Shown here in pieces: positions 37,259 through 46,173 of a stretch of DNA of 64,000 nt. Under the pieces are notes generated by a model. That model was not told the DNA's origin and made no database searches. It worked only from the letters and a program-made list of their open reading frames with translations. How positions within the stretch are numbered: the first letter of the stretch is position 1; every line of letters starts with the position of its first letter. This DNA comes from Streptomyces solicavernae (GTDB lineage Bacteria > Actinomycetota > Actinomycetes > Streptomycetales > Streptomycetaceae), in assembly GCF_029968095.1 (NCBI RefSeq), contig NZ_JASCIR010000001.1:494058-558057 (forward strand), given 5' to 3'. The position numbers and the translations under genes are program-made.

Positions 37259-38825
37259 CCACCGCTTCCCCGGACTCGGCCGCCGAGGCTTTCTCGCCGT
37301 GTCCGGCGCCGCCGGGCTCGGCGCGCTCGCGCTGACCGGCTGCGGCGCCGGTACCGACACCACGGCCGGCGGCAAGGGCGACGGCAAGCCGCAGCGGGGC
37401 GGCCGCCTCCGGGCCGCCTTCGCGGGCGGCGGGGCCAGCGAGACCCTGGACCCGCACCTGAGCAACCTGTTCGCCGACGTGGCCCGCGCCAAGGCCCTGT
37501 TCGACAAGCTCGCCGACTACGGCTCCGACCTGTCCGCCGAGCCGCGCCTCGCCTCCGGCTGGGAGTCGAACGCGGGCCTCGACCGCTGGACGGTCAGACT
37601 GCGCAAGGCGGCCTTCCACGACGGCAAGCCCGTCACCGGCAAGGACGTGCTCTACAGCTACCGCCGCATCGCCGACCCGAAGAAGGCGTTCCGCGCGAAG
37701 GCGTCCCTGGAGCCCATCGACCTGAAGGCCAGCCGGGCCGTGGACGAGCGGACCGTCGAGTTCGTGCTGAAACGGCCGACCGCCGAGTTCCCCAACATCC
37801 TGGCCACGTTCGGCGCGTACATCGTGCCCGAGGGCGCCGAGGAGTTCGACGAGCAGCCGGTCGGCAGCGGCCCGTTCCGCTTCGTGTCGTTCGCGCCCGG
37901 CCGGTCCGCCGTCTTCCGGCGCAACCCGGACTACTGGGAGGGCGCCCCGCACCTCGACGAGCTGGAGATCGTCGTCGCCAACGAGGAGTCCGCCCGTATC
38001 AACGCCCTGCTCGGCGGCCAGGTCGAGTACGCGCACGAGCTCAACCCCACCACGGGCCGCGCCCACGAGGGCCGGGGCCGGATCGAGATCGTGCGCCTGA
38101 GCAACAGCGCGATGCAGTCCTTCGCGATGAAGACCGACCGCAAGCCCTTCGACGACCCGCGGGTCCGGGAGGCGTTCTTCCTGATCGCCGACCGCAAGGA
38201 GCTCGTCGCGGGCGCGCTGTCGGGCGCGGGCGAGATCGGCAACGATCTGTTCGGCAAGGGGTACGAGTACTACGCCGACGGCCTCCCGCAGCGCGAGCAG
38301 GACCTCGGCCGGGCCAAGGCGCTGCTGAAGAAGGCCGGTGCCGAAGATCTCACGGTCACCCTCGACACCTCACCCGTCGCCGCCGGGTTCACCGAGGCCG
38401 CCTCGATCTTCCGCGACCAGGCCGCCGAGGCAGGCGTCGAGGTCAGGGTGAAGAGCGGCAGCAAGGACAGCTACTGGCGGGACATCCTCGACGGCGGCAC
38501 GATCTGCTCGTACCGCTCCGGGGCGATGCCCATCGAGGCGCACTTCTCGCAGCGCCTCCTCACCGGCTCCACCACCAACGCCACGCACTGGAGGCACAAG
38601 GACTTCGACGCCCTCTACCAGCAGGCGCAGTCCACCCGGGACAAGAAGGCGCGCGGCGCCGTCTACCGGCGGATGCAGCGCCGCCTGCACGCGGAGGGCG
38701 GCTTCCTGGTCTGGGGGTTCGCGGACTGGATCCTCGGCACGGCCCGTAACGTCCGGGGCGTCGAGACGGACGCGCCCGCCAACTCCCTGGACTGGGCGCG
38801 GTTCGACAAGGTGTGGCTCGCGTGA
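37242..38825 (+). CDS. ABC substrate-binding lipoprotein, family 5 (peptide/nickel type)
   Basis: 527 residues. N-terminus GLGRRGFLAVSGAAGLGALA with twin Arg 14-15 and lipobox LTGC (Cys34), so probably a Tat-exported lipoprotein. The body (GGASETLDPHLSNLF, VTGKDVLYSYRRIADP, YEYYADGLPQREQDLG) is SBP_bac_5. Relatives bind peptides, nickel or metal-opine complexes, so here it likely captures the metal-loaded product. Start overlaps the methyltransferase gene; GTGA overlap with the permease. Confidence 0.9.
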   Translation: MNDTPDHRFPGLGRRGFLAVSGAAGLGALALTGCGAGTDTTAGGKGDGKPQRGGRLRAAFAGGGASETLDPHLSNLFADVARAKALFDKLADYGSDLSAEPRLASGWESNAGLDRWTVRLRKAAFHDGKPVTGKDVLYSYRRIADPKKAFRAKASLEPIDLKASRAVDERTVEFVLKRPTAEFPNILATFGAYIVPEGAEEFDEQPVGSGPFRFVSFAPGRSAVFRRNPDYWEGAPHLDELEIVVANEESARINALLGGQVEYAHELNPTTGRAHEGRGRIEIVRLSNSAMQSFAMKTDRKPFDDPRVREAFFLIADRKELVAGALSGAGEIGNDLFGKGYEYYADGLPQREQDLGRAKALLKKAGAEDLTVTLDTSPVAAGFTEAASIFRDQAAEAGVEVRVKSGSKDSYWRDILDGGTICSYRSGAMPIEAHFSQRLLTGSTTNATHWRHKDFDALYQQAQSTRDKKARGAVYRRMQRRLHAEGGFLVWGFADWILGTARNVRGVETDAPANSLDWARFDKVWLA

Positions 38826-39775
38826 GCGGACTGCGCCGCCTGCTCGCCCGGCGGCTGCTGCTCGGTGCGGCGCAGACGGCGGCCGTCGTGCTGCTGGTCT
38901 TCGCGCTCACCGAGGCGCTGCCGGGCGACGCCGCCGTCGCCCTGGCCGGCGACCGGCCGGACCCGGCGCGGATCGCGGCGATCCGTGCGTCGATGGGCCT
39001 GGACCGGCCGGCCGTGGAGCGCCTGGCGGACTGGGCGGCGGGCCTGGCGCACGGCGGCCTCGGCACCTCGCTGGCCTCCGGGCGCCCGGTCAGCACGTAC
39101 ATCAGCGACGGCTTCGGGCCGACGCTGCTGCTCGCCGCGCTCACCCTGGCGCTGCTCGTCCCGCTCGGCGTCGGCCTGGGCGTGCTCGCCGCCCGGCACG
39201 CGGGGCGGTGGGCGGACCGCCTGGTCAGCTCGGTGACGCTCGGCCTGTACGCCGTGCCGGAGTTCGCCTGCGGGGTGCTGCTCAGCACCGTGTTCGCGAT
39301 CCGCCTGGGCTGGCTGCCGCCGACCGCCGTGGGCTACGGCGCGGACCTGGCCGCCCATCCGGCGGTGCTCGTGCTGCCCGTGCTCGTGCTGCTCGCCCGG
39401 CCGGTGTGCACGCTGGCGCGGCTCGTACGGGCCGGGATGATCGACGCGCTCGCCTCGCCGTACGTCGCGCAGGCCCGGCGGTACGGCATCGGGGGCGCCC
39501 GGATCCGGTACGCGCACGCCCTGCCGGCGGCCGTCACCCCCGCCGCCCAGCAACTCGCCCGCACCGTCGACTGGTTGCTGAGCGGAGTCATCGTCGTGGA
39601 GGCGCTGTTCGTGATCCCCGGACTCGGGACCGTGCTCATCAACGCCGTCGCCGAACGCGACCTGCCCGTAGTGCAGGGCCTGGCGGTCGTGTTCGGCGTG
39701 CTGACCGTCGTCCTCAACACCGGCGCGGACCTGGTCGCCCGCCGGCTGGCTCCGCGTGCGGAGGTGGCCGCGTGA
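38822..39775 (+). CDS. ABC permease (DppB/NikB-like)
   Basis: 317 residues from GTG 38822. Six hydrophobic segments; ADP-binding-protein loop in the region SPYVAQARRYGIGGARIRYA is the EAA-type motif, and the N-terminal TM followed by LPGDAAVALAG, then DRPAVERL is as in DppB. First membrane subunit of the importer; coupled to both neighbours by overlaps. Confidence 0.9.
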   Translation: MSGLRRLLARRLLLGAAQTAAVVLLVFALTEALPGDAAVALAGDRPDPARIAAIRASMGLDRPAVERLADWAAGLAHGGLGTSLASGRPVSTYISDGFGPTLLLAALTLALLVPLGVGLGVLAARHAGRWADRLVSSVTLGLYAVPEFACGVLLSTVFAIRLGWLPPTAVGYGADLAAHPAVLVLPVLVLLARPVCTLARLVRAGMIDALASPYVAQARRYGIGGARIRYAHALPAAVTPAAQQLARTVDWLLSGVIVVEALFVIPGLGTVLINAVAERDLPVVQGLAVVFGVLTVVLNTGADLVARRLAPRAEVAA

Positions 39776-40584
39776 AGTCCAGTACCGGACCGGGCAGTTC
39801 ACGTTTCCTGCTCGGCGGCCTGATCGTCGGGGTACCGCTGCTGCTCGCCCTGCTCGGGCCGCTGTTCGCGGGCGAGCCGGGGCCGCGGGCCGCGTCGTTC
39901 ACCGCGGGCGGCGGGCACTGGCTGGGGACGGACTTCGTGGGGCGGGACGTCTGGCGGCTGGTGCTGCTCGGCGGCCGTTCGGTGGTCCTGGTCGCGCTCG
40001 CCGCGACGGTGCTCGCGTACGCGGTGGCGCTGCCCCTCGGCCTGGCGAGTGCGCTCACCCGCCGCGGGTGGCTGGAGGAGTTGCTGATGCGGCCGCTGGA
40101 CGTGCTGCTCGCGGTACCGTCGCTGCTGATGATCCTGCTCGTCGCGGCGGTCCTCACGCCGGGGGCGGTGGGGCTCGCGCTCCTGGTGGCGCTCGTCAAC
40201 ATCCCGGACGCGGCCCGGATCGTGCGCGCCGCCGCGGCGGAGGCGGCCGCGCGTCCTGCCGTGGAGGCGCTGCGGATGCAGGGCGAGTCGTGGTGGCGCA
40301 CGGCGGTGGGCTACGTGGGCCGCTCCGCGACCCGCACGCTTGCCGCCGACGCGGGTCTCCGCTTCACCGGCGTCCTGTACCTGGTGGCCACCGCCGCGTT
40401 CCTCGGGGTGGGCGTCGAACCCGACGCGGCCGACTGGGCGGTGATGGTCGACCGCAACCGCACCGGGCTGTTCGTGCAGCCCTGGGCCGTCGTCGTGCCC
40501 GCCCTGCTGATCGTCGCGCTGACCATGGGCGGCAATCTGCTGGTCGACTCCGCGCTGGAACACCGGAAGAAGAGGCAGAGATGA
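39772..40584 (+). CDS. ABC permease (DppC/NikC-like)
   Basis: 270 residues from GTG 39772. The HWLGTDFVGRDVWRLVLLGG segment is the classical DppC N-terminal signature (LGTDxxGRDxxSR), followed by five to six membrane segments and an EAA-type loop (EALRMQGESWWRTAVGYVGR). Second membrane subunit; overlaps both neighbours. Confidence 0.9.
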   Translation: MKSSTGPGSSRFLLGGLIVGVPLLLALLGPLFAGEPGPRAASFTAGGGHWLGTDFVGRDVWRLVLLGGRSVVLVALAATVLAYAVALPLGLASALTRRGWLEELLMRPLDVLLAVPSLLMILLVAAVLTPGAVGLALLVALVNIPDAARIVRAAAAEAAARPAVEALRMQGESWWRTAVGYVGRSATRTLAADAGLRFTGVLYLVATAAFLGVGVEPDAADWAVMVDRNRTGLFVQPWAVVVPALLIVALTMGGNLLVDSALEHRKKRQR

Positions 40585-42119
40585 ACACGGAATGCGTCGC
40601 GGAGATCGACGGGCTGCGGGTCGAGGCCGGTGGCCGGGCGATCGTGGACGGGGTGCGGCTGCGGGTGCGGCCCGGCACGGTCACCGCGCTGGTCGGGGCG
40701 TCCGGCAGCGGCAAGACGACCACGGGGCTCGCGCTGCTCGGCGAGTACCCGGCCGGCGCGCGCGTGACCGGCCGCGTGCGCGCGCCGGAGGGGCTTGTGG
40801 GGTACGTACCGCAGCACCCGGGCGCGGTCCTCAACCCGGTGCGCCGCGTCGGCGCGCTGCTGTGGGACATCGCACGGACCCAGGTGCGGCACCTGCCGCG
40901 GCGGGAGCGCAGACAGGCGGCCCGTAAGCGCATCCTGCACACCTTGACGGAGGCCCAACTCCCCGACGGCGACGCCCTGTTGAGGCGCTTCCCGCATCAG
41001 CTCTCGGGAGGCCAGCAGCAGCGTGTCGTCCTGGCCCAGGCGTTGCTGCTCGGTGCTCGCGTGGTGGTCGCCGACGAGCCGACGACCGGGCAGGACGCCC
41101 TGACCAAACGGCATGTCGTCGAACGGTTCGCGGCGCTGCGCCGGGCGGGCATCGCCGTCGTCCTGCTCAGCCACGACCTGGACGTGGTACGCGAGCTGGC
41201 CGACGACGTCCTCGTGCTGCGCGCGGGCCGGGTGGTCGAGTCGGGCCCGGCCGCACGCCTGTGGTCGGCGCCACGGCACCCCTGGACGGCGGCGCTCCTG
41301 GCGGCCCACGGCGCCGCGGAACCGGCCGGGCCGGACGGCGGGGCAGGCCGGGCCGTCCTGCGCACGGGCCCTTTCACGGCCCGCCACGGCCGTACGGCGG
41401 TGTTGCGCGCGCCCGCCCTGACGCTCCGTACGGGCGATTCCCTGGCCGTGGTCGGCCGTTCGGGCAGCGGCAAGACCACCCTGGCCCGCTGCCTGGCGGG
41501 ACTGCACCGGGACCACGACGGCACACTCCAGCTGGACGGCACCCCGCTCCCCCGCAGCCTGCGCGCCCGCGGCCGGGGTCAACTGGCGGCCGTGCAGTAC
41601 GTGTTCCAGGACGCCCGCGCCGCCTTCGACGAGCACCGGCCGGTCCTGGACCAGGTGGCCCGTACGGCGGTGCGGCTGCGCGGGCTCGACCGGGGCGCGG
41701 CGCTCGCGGAGGCGGTGGCCACGCTGGCGGACCTGGGCCTGGGCGAGGATCTCGTACGCCGTCCGCCGGACCGGCTGTCCGGCGGGGAGCTGCAGCGGGC
41801 CGCCCTGGCGCGGGCGCTGCTGGCCCGGCCGAGGGTGCTGATCTGCGACGAGATCACCTCGGGCCTCGACACCGTCACCCGGCGCGGCCTCCTGGACACG
41901 CTCACCGCGCTGCGGCGGGAGCGGGACGAGCTGTGCCTGGTCCTGATCACTCACGACCTGGACACGGCCGCCCTGGCCTCGCGGATCGTCGTACTGGACG
42001 GGGGCGAGGCGGTGGAGGAGGGCGCTACGCGTGATGTCCTCAAGCATCCTCAACACCCTTTCACCGCCGCACTGTTGGGCACCACGGCCGAGCCCGCGGC
42101 TACTTCGGGTCGCGGTTGA
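40581..42119 (+). CDS. Dual ABC ATPase (DppD-DppF fusion type)
   Basis: 512 residues with two complete nucleotide-binding domains: Walker A GASGSGKTT and signature LSGGQQQRVVLAQAL in the first; GRSGSGKTT and LSGGELQRAALARAL in the second; Walker B VVVADEPT and VLICDEITSG. Each half corresponds to one of the DppD/DppF pair, here fused. It energises uptake by the two permeases. Last gene of the operon; its 3' end overlaps the convergent ABC-2 permease gene by 20 bp. Confidence 0.92.
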   Translation: MNTECVAEIDGLRVEAGGRAIVDGVRLRVRPGTVTALVGASGSGKTTTGLALLGEYPAGARVTGRVRAPEGLVGYVPQHPGAVLNPVRRVGALLWDIARTQVRHLPRRERRQAARKRILHTLTEAQLPDGDALLRRFPHQLSGGQQQRVVLAQALLLGARVVVADEPTTGQDALTKRHVVERFAALRRAGIAVVLLSHDLDVVRELADDVLVLRAGRVVESGPAARLWSAPRHPWTAALLAAHGAAEPAGPDGGAGRAVLRTGPFTARHGRTAVLRAPALTLRTGDSLAVVGRSGSGKTTLARCLAGLHRDHDGTLQLDGTPLPRSLRARGRGQLAAVQYVFQDARAAFDEHRPVLDQVARTAVRLRGLDRGAALAEAVATLADLGLGEDLVRRPPDRLSGGELQRAALARALLARPRVLICDEITSGLDTVTRRGLLDTLTALRRERDELCLVLITHDLDTAALASRIVVLDGGEAVEEGATRDVLKHPQHPFTAALLGTTAEPAATSGRG

Positions 42120-42885
42120 AGCGCGCCGTGGACCACAGGTAGCCGAGGACCGCGAGGCCCACGCTCCAGGCGACCGTCAGCCAGCCGTTGTGGCCGATCT
42201 CCGTGCCGAGCAGCAGTCCGCGCAGGGTCTCGATGGCCGGGGTGAAGGGCTGGTACTCGGCGACCGGCTGGAACCAGCCCGGCATCGTGCCGATGGGGAT
42301 GAACGCGCTGGAAAGGAGCGGCAGCAGGATCATCGGCAGCGCGTTGTTGCTCGCGGCCTCGGCGTTCGGGCTGATCAGGCCCATGCCGACGGCGATCCAG
42401 GTGAGCGCCGTGGCGAACAGGACGAGCAGTCCGAGCGCGGCCAGCCACTCCAGCGGCGTGGCGTCCGTGGAGCGGAAGCCGATGGCCACACCGACGGCGC
42501 CGACGAGGACGACGCTCAGGATCGCCTGCAGCACGCTGCCGACGACGTGTCCGATGAGCACAGAGCCGCGGTGGATGGCCATGGTGCGGAAGCGGGCGAT
42601 GATGCCCTCGGTCATGTCGTTGGACACGGACACCGCGGTGCCGACGACGGTGCCGCCGATGGTCATGAGCAGAATGCCGGGGACGATGTACGCGATGTAC
42701 TCGGCGCGGTCCGGCCCGCCGCCGCCGATGCCGGCGCTCATCACGTCGCCGAAGAGATAGACGAACAGCAGCAACAGCATGATGGGCGTGAGCAGCAGGT
42801 TCAGGGTGAGGGAGGGGTAGCGCCGGGCGTGCAGCAGGTTGCGGCGCAGCATGGTGGCCGAGTCGCGTACGGCGAGGGCGGTCAT
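42100..42885 (-). CDS. ABC-2 type permease (DrrB-like)
   Basis: 261 residues with six membrane segments. RRYPSLTLNLLLTPIMLLLL, then FRTMAIHRGSVLIGHVV and ISPNAEAASNNALPMILLPL are typical of daunorubicin-resistance DrrB-type exporters. It pairs with the ATPase encoded just upstream (ATGA overlap at 42882) and would extrude a lipophilic compound. Substrate unknown. Confidence 0.9.
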   Translation of the reverse strand: MTALAVRDSATMLRRNLLHARRYPSLTLNLLLTPIMLLLLFVYLFGDVMSAGIGGGGPDRAEYIAYIVPGILLMTIGGTVVGTAVSVSNDMTEGIIARFRTMAIHRGSVLIGHVVGSVLQAILSVVLVGAVGVAIGFRSTDATPLEWLAALGLLVLFATALTWIAVGMGLISPNAEAASNNALPMILLPLLSSAFIPIGTMPGWFQPVAEYQPFTPAIETLRGLLLGTEIGHNGWLTVAWSVGLAVLGYLWSTARFNRDPK

Positions 42886-43976
42886 CGGAGGGTCTCCTCG
42901 GGCTTGACGGTCCGGGCGGTCTGGTCGGTCCGGGCGGTCTGGTCGGTCCGGGCGGTCCGGTCGGTGGTCCGGGCGGTCCGGTCGGTCTGGGCGGGTACGC
43001 GGGTGTCGCCGCCGGTGAGGGCGAAGAACACGTCGTCGAGGTCGGGGGTGTGCACGGTCAGCTCGTCCGCCTGGATGCCGAGGGCGTCCAACTGGTCGAG
43101 CAGGGAGCGCAGTTCGCGCTGGCTGCCGTCGCTGGGCACCTGCAGGGACAGGGACTCCACGTGTCCGCTGTACTCGCGCAGGGCGTCGGCGGCGTGCCGG
43201 TACGCGGCCGGGTCGGCGAAGCGGAGGCGGACGTGGCCGCCCGGGACGATCCGCTTCAGCTCATCGGCGCTGCCCTCGGCGGCGATCCGGCCGTCGCTCA
43301 ACACGGCGATGCGGTCGGCGAGTTCATCGGCCTCGTCCAGGTACTGGGTGGTGAGGAAGACGGTGACGCCGTCGGCGACGAGCTCGCGGATGATGCCCCA
43401 CATGGCGTGCCGGGAGCGCGGGTCGAGTCCGGTGGTCGGCTCGTCGAGGAAGATGATCCGTGGGTCGCCGACGAGGGTCATGGCGATGTCGAGGCGCCGC
43501 CTCATGCCGCCGGAGTAGGTGGCGGCGGGCTTCTTCGCGGCCTCCACCAGGTCGAAGCGGCGCAGGAGTCCGGCGGCGACACGTCTGCCCTCGCGGCGCG
43601 GCAGGTGGTGCAGGTCCGCCATGAGGAGCATGTTCTCCTCGCCGGTGATCAGCTGGTCGACGGCGGAGAACTGTCCGGTGACGCCGATCGCGGCGCGCAC
43701 GGCCTGCGGGTCGACGGCCAGGTCGTGGCCGCCGACGTGCACGGGTCCCGAGCCGGGGTCGGCGGCGATGAGGGTGGAGAGGATCTGCACGGCGGTGGTC
43801 TTGCCCGCGCCGTTGGGGCCGAGCAGCGCGAAGACCGTTCCGGCGGGGATGCGCAGGTCGATGCCGTCGAGGACGCGCTTGTCGCCGTACGACTTGCGCA
43901 GTGCGGTGGCGGAGATGGCGAGCGGTGCGCGTCCGGCGCCGGGGCGGCCGTTCGCGGGCGGGGCCGAGGAAGGCAT
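42882..43976 (-). CDS. ABC ATPase (DrrA-like) with repetitive C-terminal tail
   Basis: 364 residues. Walker A GPNGAGKTT, signature SGGMRRRLDIAMTLVG, Walker B IIFLDEPTTGLDPRSRH, and the H-loop in FLTTQYLDEADEL: typical of the DrrA subfamily with a C-terminal DUF4162-like domain. The last ~28 residues are RTARTDQTARTDQ-type repeats encoded by 18-bp DNA repeats. Forms an exporter with the next gene. Confidence 0.92.
   Translation of the reverse strand: MPSSAPPANGRPGAGRAPLAISATALRKSYGDKRVLDGIDLRIPAGTVFALLGPNGAGKTTAVQILSTLIAADPGSGPVHVGGHDLAVDPQAVRAAIGVTGQFSAVDQLITGEENMLLMADLHHLPRREGRRVAAGLLRRFDLVEAAKKPAATYSGGMRRRLDIAMTLVGDPRIIFLDEPTTGLDPRSRHAMWGIIRELVADGVTVFLTTQYLDEADELADRIAVLSDGRIAAEGSADELKRIVPGGHVRLRFADPAAYRHAADALREYSGHVESLSLQVPSDGSQRELRSLLDQLDALGIQADELTVHTPDLDDVFFALTGGDTRVPAQTDRTARTTDRTARTDQTARTDQTARTVKPEETLR
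42908..42981 (-). repeat. 18-bp tandem repeats at the 3' end of the DrrA-like gene
   Basis: CGGTCCGGGCGGTCTGGT at 42908-42925 and 42926-42943, a near-identical copy at 42944-42961, then a broken copy to 42981. All in frame, encoding TARTDQ-like units. Confidence 0.85.
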
Positions 43977-43990
43977 GGGGTCTCCCGGGT

Positions 43991-44050
43991 TGGGGGCTGG
44001 CGGGGTGGGGGCTGGCGGGGTGGGGGCTGGCGGGGTGGGGGCCGGCGGGG
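43991..44050 (-). repeat. 4 x 15-bp tandem repeat between DrrA-like and DUF4097 genes
   Basis: TGGGGGCTGGCGGGG at 43991, 44006 and 44021 plus TGGGGGCCGGCGGGG at 44036. On the minus strand this is the C-rich spacer just upstream of the ATPase start; no ribosome site apart from the CCCCATG junction was seen. Confidence 0.85.
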
Positions 44051-44061
44051 TGGCGGTGGCG

Positions 44062-44910
44062 TCAGGCCTGGTCGGCGGCGCGGAGGACGTCGATGTTGCC
44101 GTGCCGGGTGCGGGCGCGGACGGTGACGGTCTCCTCGGCGTCGTCCGGGGCCTCGGCGGTGGTGAGCGTGTTGCGCACCCTCCCGGAGCCGGAGCTGACG
44201 TCGAGCCAGGCGGCCGTGCCCTTGCGGACGCCGACCTCGATGGTGCCGTGCGCGGTCTCCAACTCGACGGTGCCGCGCGCCACTTCGGCGACGCGCAGGG
44301 TGCCGTGGGCGGTGGTGGCGGTGACCGAGTCCTCGGCGCGGGCGATGTCGATGTCGCCGTTGGCGCCGTTGACGGTGAGCGGTCCGGTGGCGGCGCCGAC
44401 GGTCGTGGTGCCGTGCGCGTTCTTCAGTACGGCGGGGCCCTCGATGCGGCCGACGCGCAGGCTGCCGGAGCTGGTGGAGATCTCGGCGGCGCCCTCGACC
44501 CGGCCGACGGTGATCGAGCCGTGTGCGGTGTTCAGGTGCAGGGGGCCGGTCGTGTCGAGGCGGACGTCGCCGGTCGCGGTCTTCACGCGGACCTCGTCGA
44601 GGCGCCCCTCGCCGACGGCCTGGACCCAGGCGCCGGTCAGCTCGACGTGCGAGCCGGCGGGCAGTTCGACGGTGACGTCGACGGTTCCGGTGCGGCCGAA
44701 CACGTTGCTCTTGGGCGTCCTGACGGTCAGGCCGCCGCTCGCGTACGAGACCCGGGTCTGCTCGACGGTCCGCACGTCCAGGTCGCGTTTCGGGTCGCGG
44801 GGCAGGACCTCGACGACGGTGTCGGCGCGGTCGCCGGCGAGGAACTGGATCGAGCCGGCGTCGACGTGGGCGGTCACGGAGACCGGGGCGGGGGTGTCGT
44901 AGGCAGTCAT
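44062..44910 (-). CDS. DUF4097-type beta-helix protein
   Basis: 282 residues from ATG 44910 with AAGGACGG upstream. No signal peptide. The body is many short repeats of type VKTATGDVRLDTTGPLHLNT, AHGSITVG, SSGSLRVG, AHGTTTVG, the DUF4097 (adhesin-like) pattern that folds as a beta-helix. It is the first gene of a DUF4097-DrrA-DrrB operon, a common Streptomyces arrangement, but the PadR-type regulator usually next to it is absent here. Confidence 0.85.
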   Translation of the reverse strand: MTAYDTPAPVSVTAHVDAGSIQFLAGDRADTVVEVLPRDPKRDLDVRTVEQTRVSYASGGLTVRTPKSNVFGRTGTVDVTVELPAGSHVELTGAWVQAVGEGRLDEVRVKTATGDVRLDTTGPLHLNTAHGSITVGRVEGAAEISTSSGSLRVGRIEGPAVLKNAHGTTTVGAATGPLTVNGANGDIDIARAEDSVTATTAHGTLRVAEVARGTVELETAHGTIEVGVRKGTAAWLDVSSGSGRVRNTLTTAEAPDDAEETVTVRARTRHGNIDVLRAADQA

Positions 44911-44953
44911 GGCTGTGCCGTCCTTCTGACTCGCGGAGGTGAGTGACACCATG

Positions 44954-44978
44954 ATGGCACCACCATGGCGCCATCAGC
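44954..44978 (-). promoter_or_regulatory. Putative operator upstream of the DUF4097-DrrAB operon
   Basis: TGATGGC (44954-44960) and GCCATCA (44972-44978) form an inverted repeat that includes the perfect palindrome ATGGCGCCAT (44967-44976). Further ATGGCG motifs follow at 44989 and 45001. The dense ATGGCG/CGCCAT repetition suggests several binding sites for a repressor, possibly PadR-type. Confidence 0.5.
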
Positions 44979-45053
44979 AAGCCCTCATGGCGTCACCCAT
45001 GGCGCACCCTTGCCCTACGAGCCCATCCGACGGGCCCGGAAAAGACAGAAAGC

Positions 45054-45080
45054 CCTGCCCGGCGGCGCCGGGCAGGGCAG
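45054..45080. terminator. Orphan strong hairpin in the 437-bp gap 44911-45347
   Basis: GCCCTGCCCGGC (45054-45065) pairs with GCCGGGCAGGGC (45069-45080), 12 bp with a 3-base loop. On the minus strand it is followed by TTTCTGTCTTTT, a genuine intrinsic terminator tail. No convincing gene ends here; the rest of the gap holds only the operator repeats and the IclR promoter. Confidence 0.65.
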
Positions 45081-45318
45081 CAGGTCGTACGGAAGCTCAC
45101 CTTCGGCGGGCGTCCTTGTCGCCGACGGGGAGCCGGGCGAGGAGAGCGCCCCTTCCTCCGTGTCACCGACAGTGAGCGCGCGCTACGGAGGGAGGCAGTC
45201 GGCGTCGGGGCGTGTTCGTGGCCCGCTCGCATGTGGCACCCTCGCCGGGGCGGCGCGTGGGTCCGGCGTTGTGAGTCACGCAACCGTCGAGCACAGGGAC
45301 GTCCCCACACTTGCCCCG

Positions 45319-45347
45319 AAGTTGTTTACTGTGCGTATAGTTTCGTC
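45319..45347 (+). promoter_or_regulatory. Leaderless promoter of IclR gene 1
   Basis: AAGTTG (45319-45324), 11 bases, TATAGT (45336-45341), 6 bases, ATG. No ribosome site; transcription should start at the ATG. The same AAGTTG-N11-TATAGT-N6-ATG layout occurs before the second IclR gene at 56898. Confidence 0.65.
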
Positions 45348-46148
45348 ATGAGCAACCACAGTCCAGATAATGGAACGACGACAACGTCCCAGCCTGGCGG
45401 GGTGCAGTCCGTCGACCGCGCCATCAGCGTGCTTGAGATCCTGGCTCAGCGCGGTGAGGCCGGCGTCAGCGAGGTCGCGGCCGAGATCGATGTTCACAAG
45501 TCCACGGCGTTCCGGCTGCTCGGCGCGCTGGAGGCGCGCGGGCTCGCCGAGCAGACCGGGGAGCGCGGCAAGTACCGGCTCGGCTTCGGCATCGTCCGGC
45601 TCGCGGGCGCCGTCACGGGCCGGATCGACGTCACGCAGCAGGGCCGCGCCGTGTGCGAGCGGCTTGCGGAGGAGATCGGCGAGACCGTCAACATCGCGGT
45701 GATGCAGGAGCACTACGCGATCAACCTGTACCAGGTGCGCGGCCCCTCGGCGATCACCGCACAGAACTGGGTCGGCCAGCTGACCCCGCTGCACGCCACG
45801 TCCAGCGGCAAGGCGCTGCTCGCGCACCTGCCCGCCAAGGAGCGTGCGGCGCTGGTGGCGGAGGCGGGCCTGAAGAGGATCACGCCGCATACGCTGACGG
45901 CGAAGACGAAGCTGGAGAAGGACCTCGCCGAGGCCAGGGAGCGCGGCTACTCGCTGACCCTTGAGGAGATGGAGATCGGCCTGCACGCGATGGCCGCCCC
46001 GGTGCGCGACCGGGACGGGGACGTCATCGCCGCGCTGAGCGCCTCCGGACCTTCGTACCGCCTCACCGAGGAGCGGATCGAGGAGATCGCCCCGTCCCTG
46101 ATCAAGGGCGCGGACGAGATCAGTCACCGCATGGGCTACCTGGGCTGA
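45348..46148 (+). CDS. IclR-family regulator, copy 1
   Basis: 266 residues. Winged HTH near residues 20-75 (VQSVDRAISVLEILAQRGEA, SEVAAEIDVHKSTAFRLLGA). Effector domain with INLYQVRGPSAITAQNWVGQ and LHATSSGKALLAHLP. About two-thirds identical by eye to the IclR at 56927, sharing the opening MSNxS and GGVQSVDRA. Convergent with ferredoxin reductase 1 (25 bp between stops). Likely controls the methylated-amine demethylation genes via GTTGC boxes. Confidence 0.92.
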   Translation: MSNHSPDNGTTTTSQPGGVQSVDRAISVLEILAQRGEAGVSEVAAEIDVHKSTAFRLLGALEARGLAEQTGERGKYRLGFGIVRLAGAVTGRIDVTQQGRAVCERLAEEIGETVNIAVMQEHYAINLYQVRGPSAITAQNWVGQLTPLHATSSGKALLAHLPAKERAALVAEAGLKRITPHTLTAKTKLEKDLAEARERGYSLTLEEMEIGLHAMAAPVRDRDGDVIAALSASGPSYRLTEERIEEIAPSLIKGADEISHRMGYLG

Positions 46149-46173
46149 GTCACCCTGCTCGGGCGGACGGGCC

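Noticed and set aside
44965..45351. A small gene in the gap before IclR 1
   Set aside because: Open frames on either strand have no ribosome site, no family motif and atypical composition; the region is better explained by operator repeats, a hairpin and a promoter.
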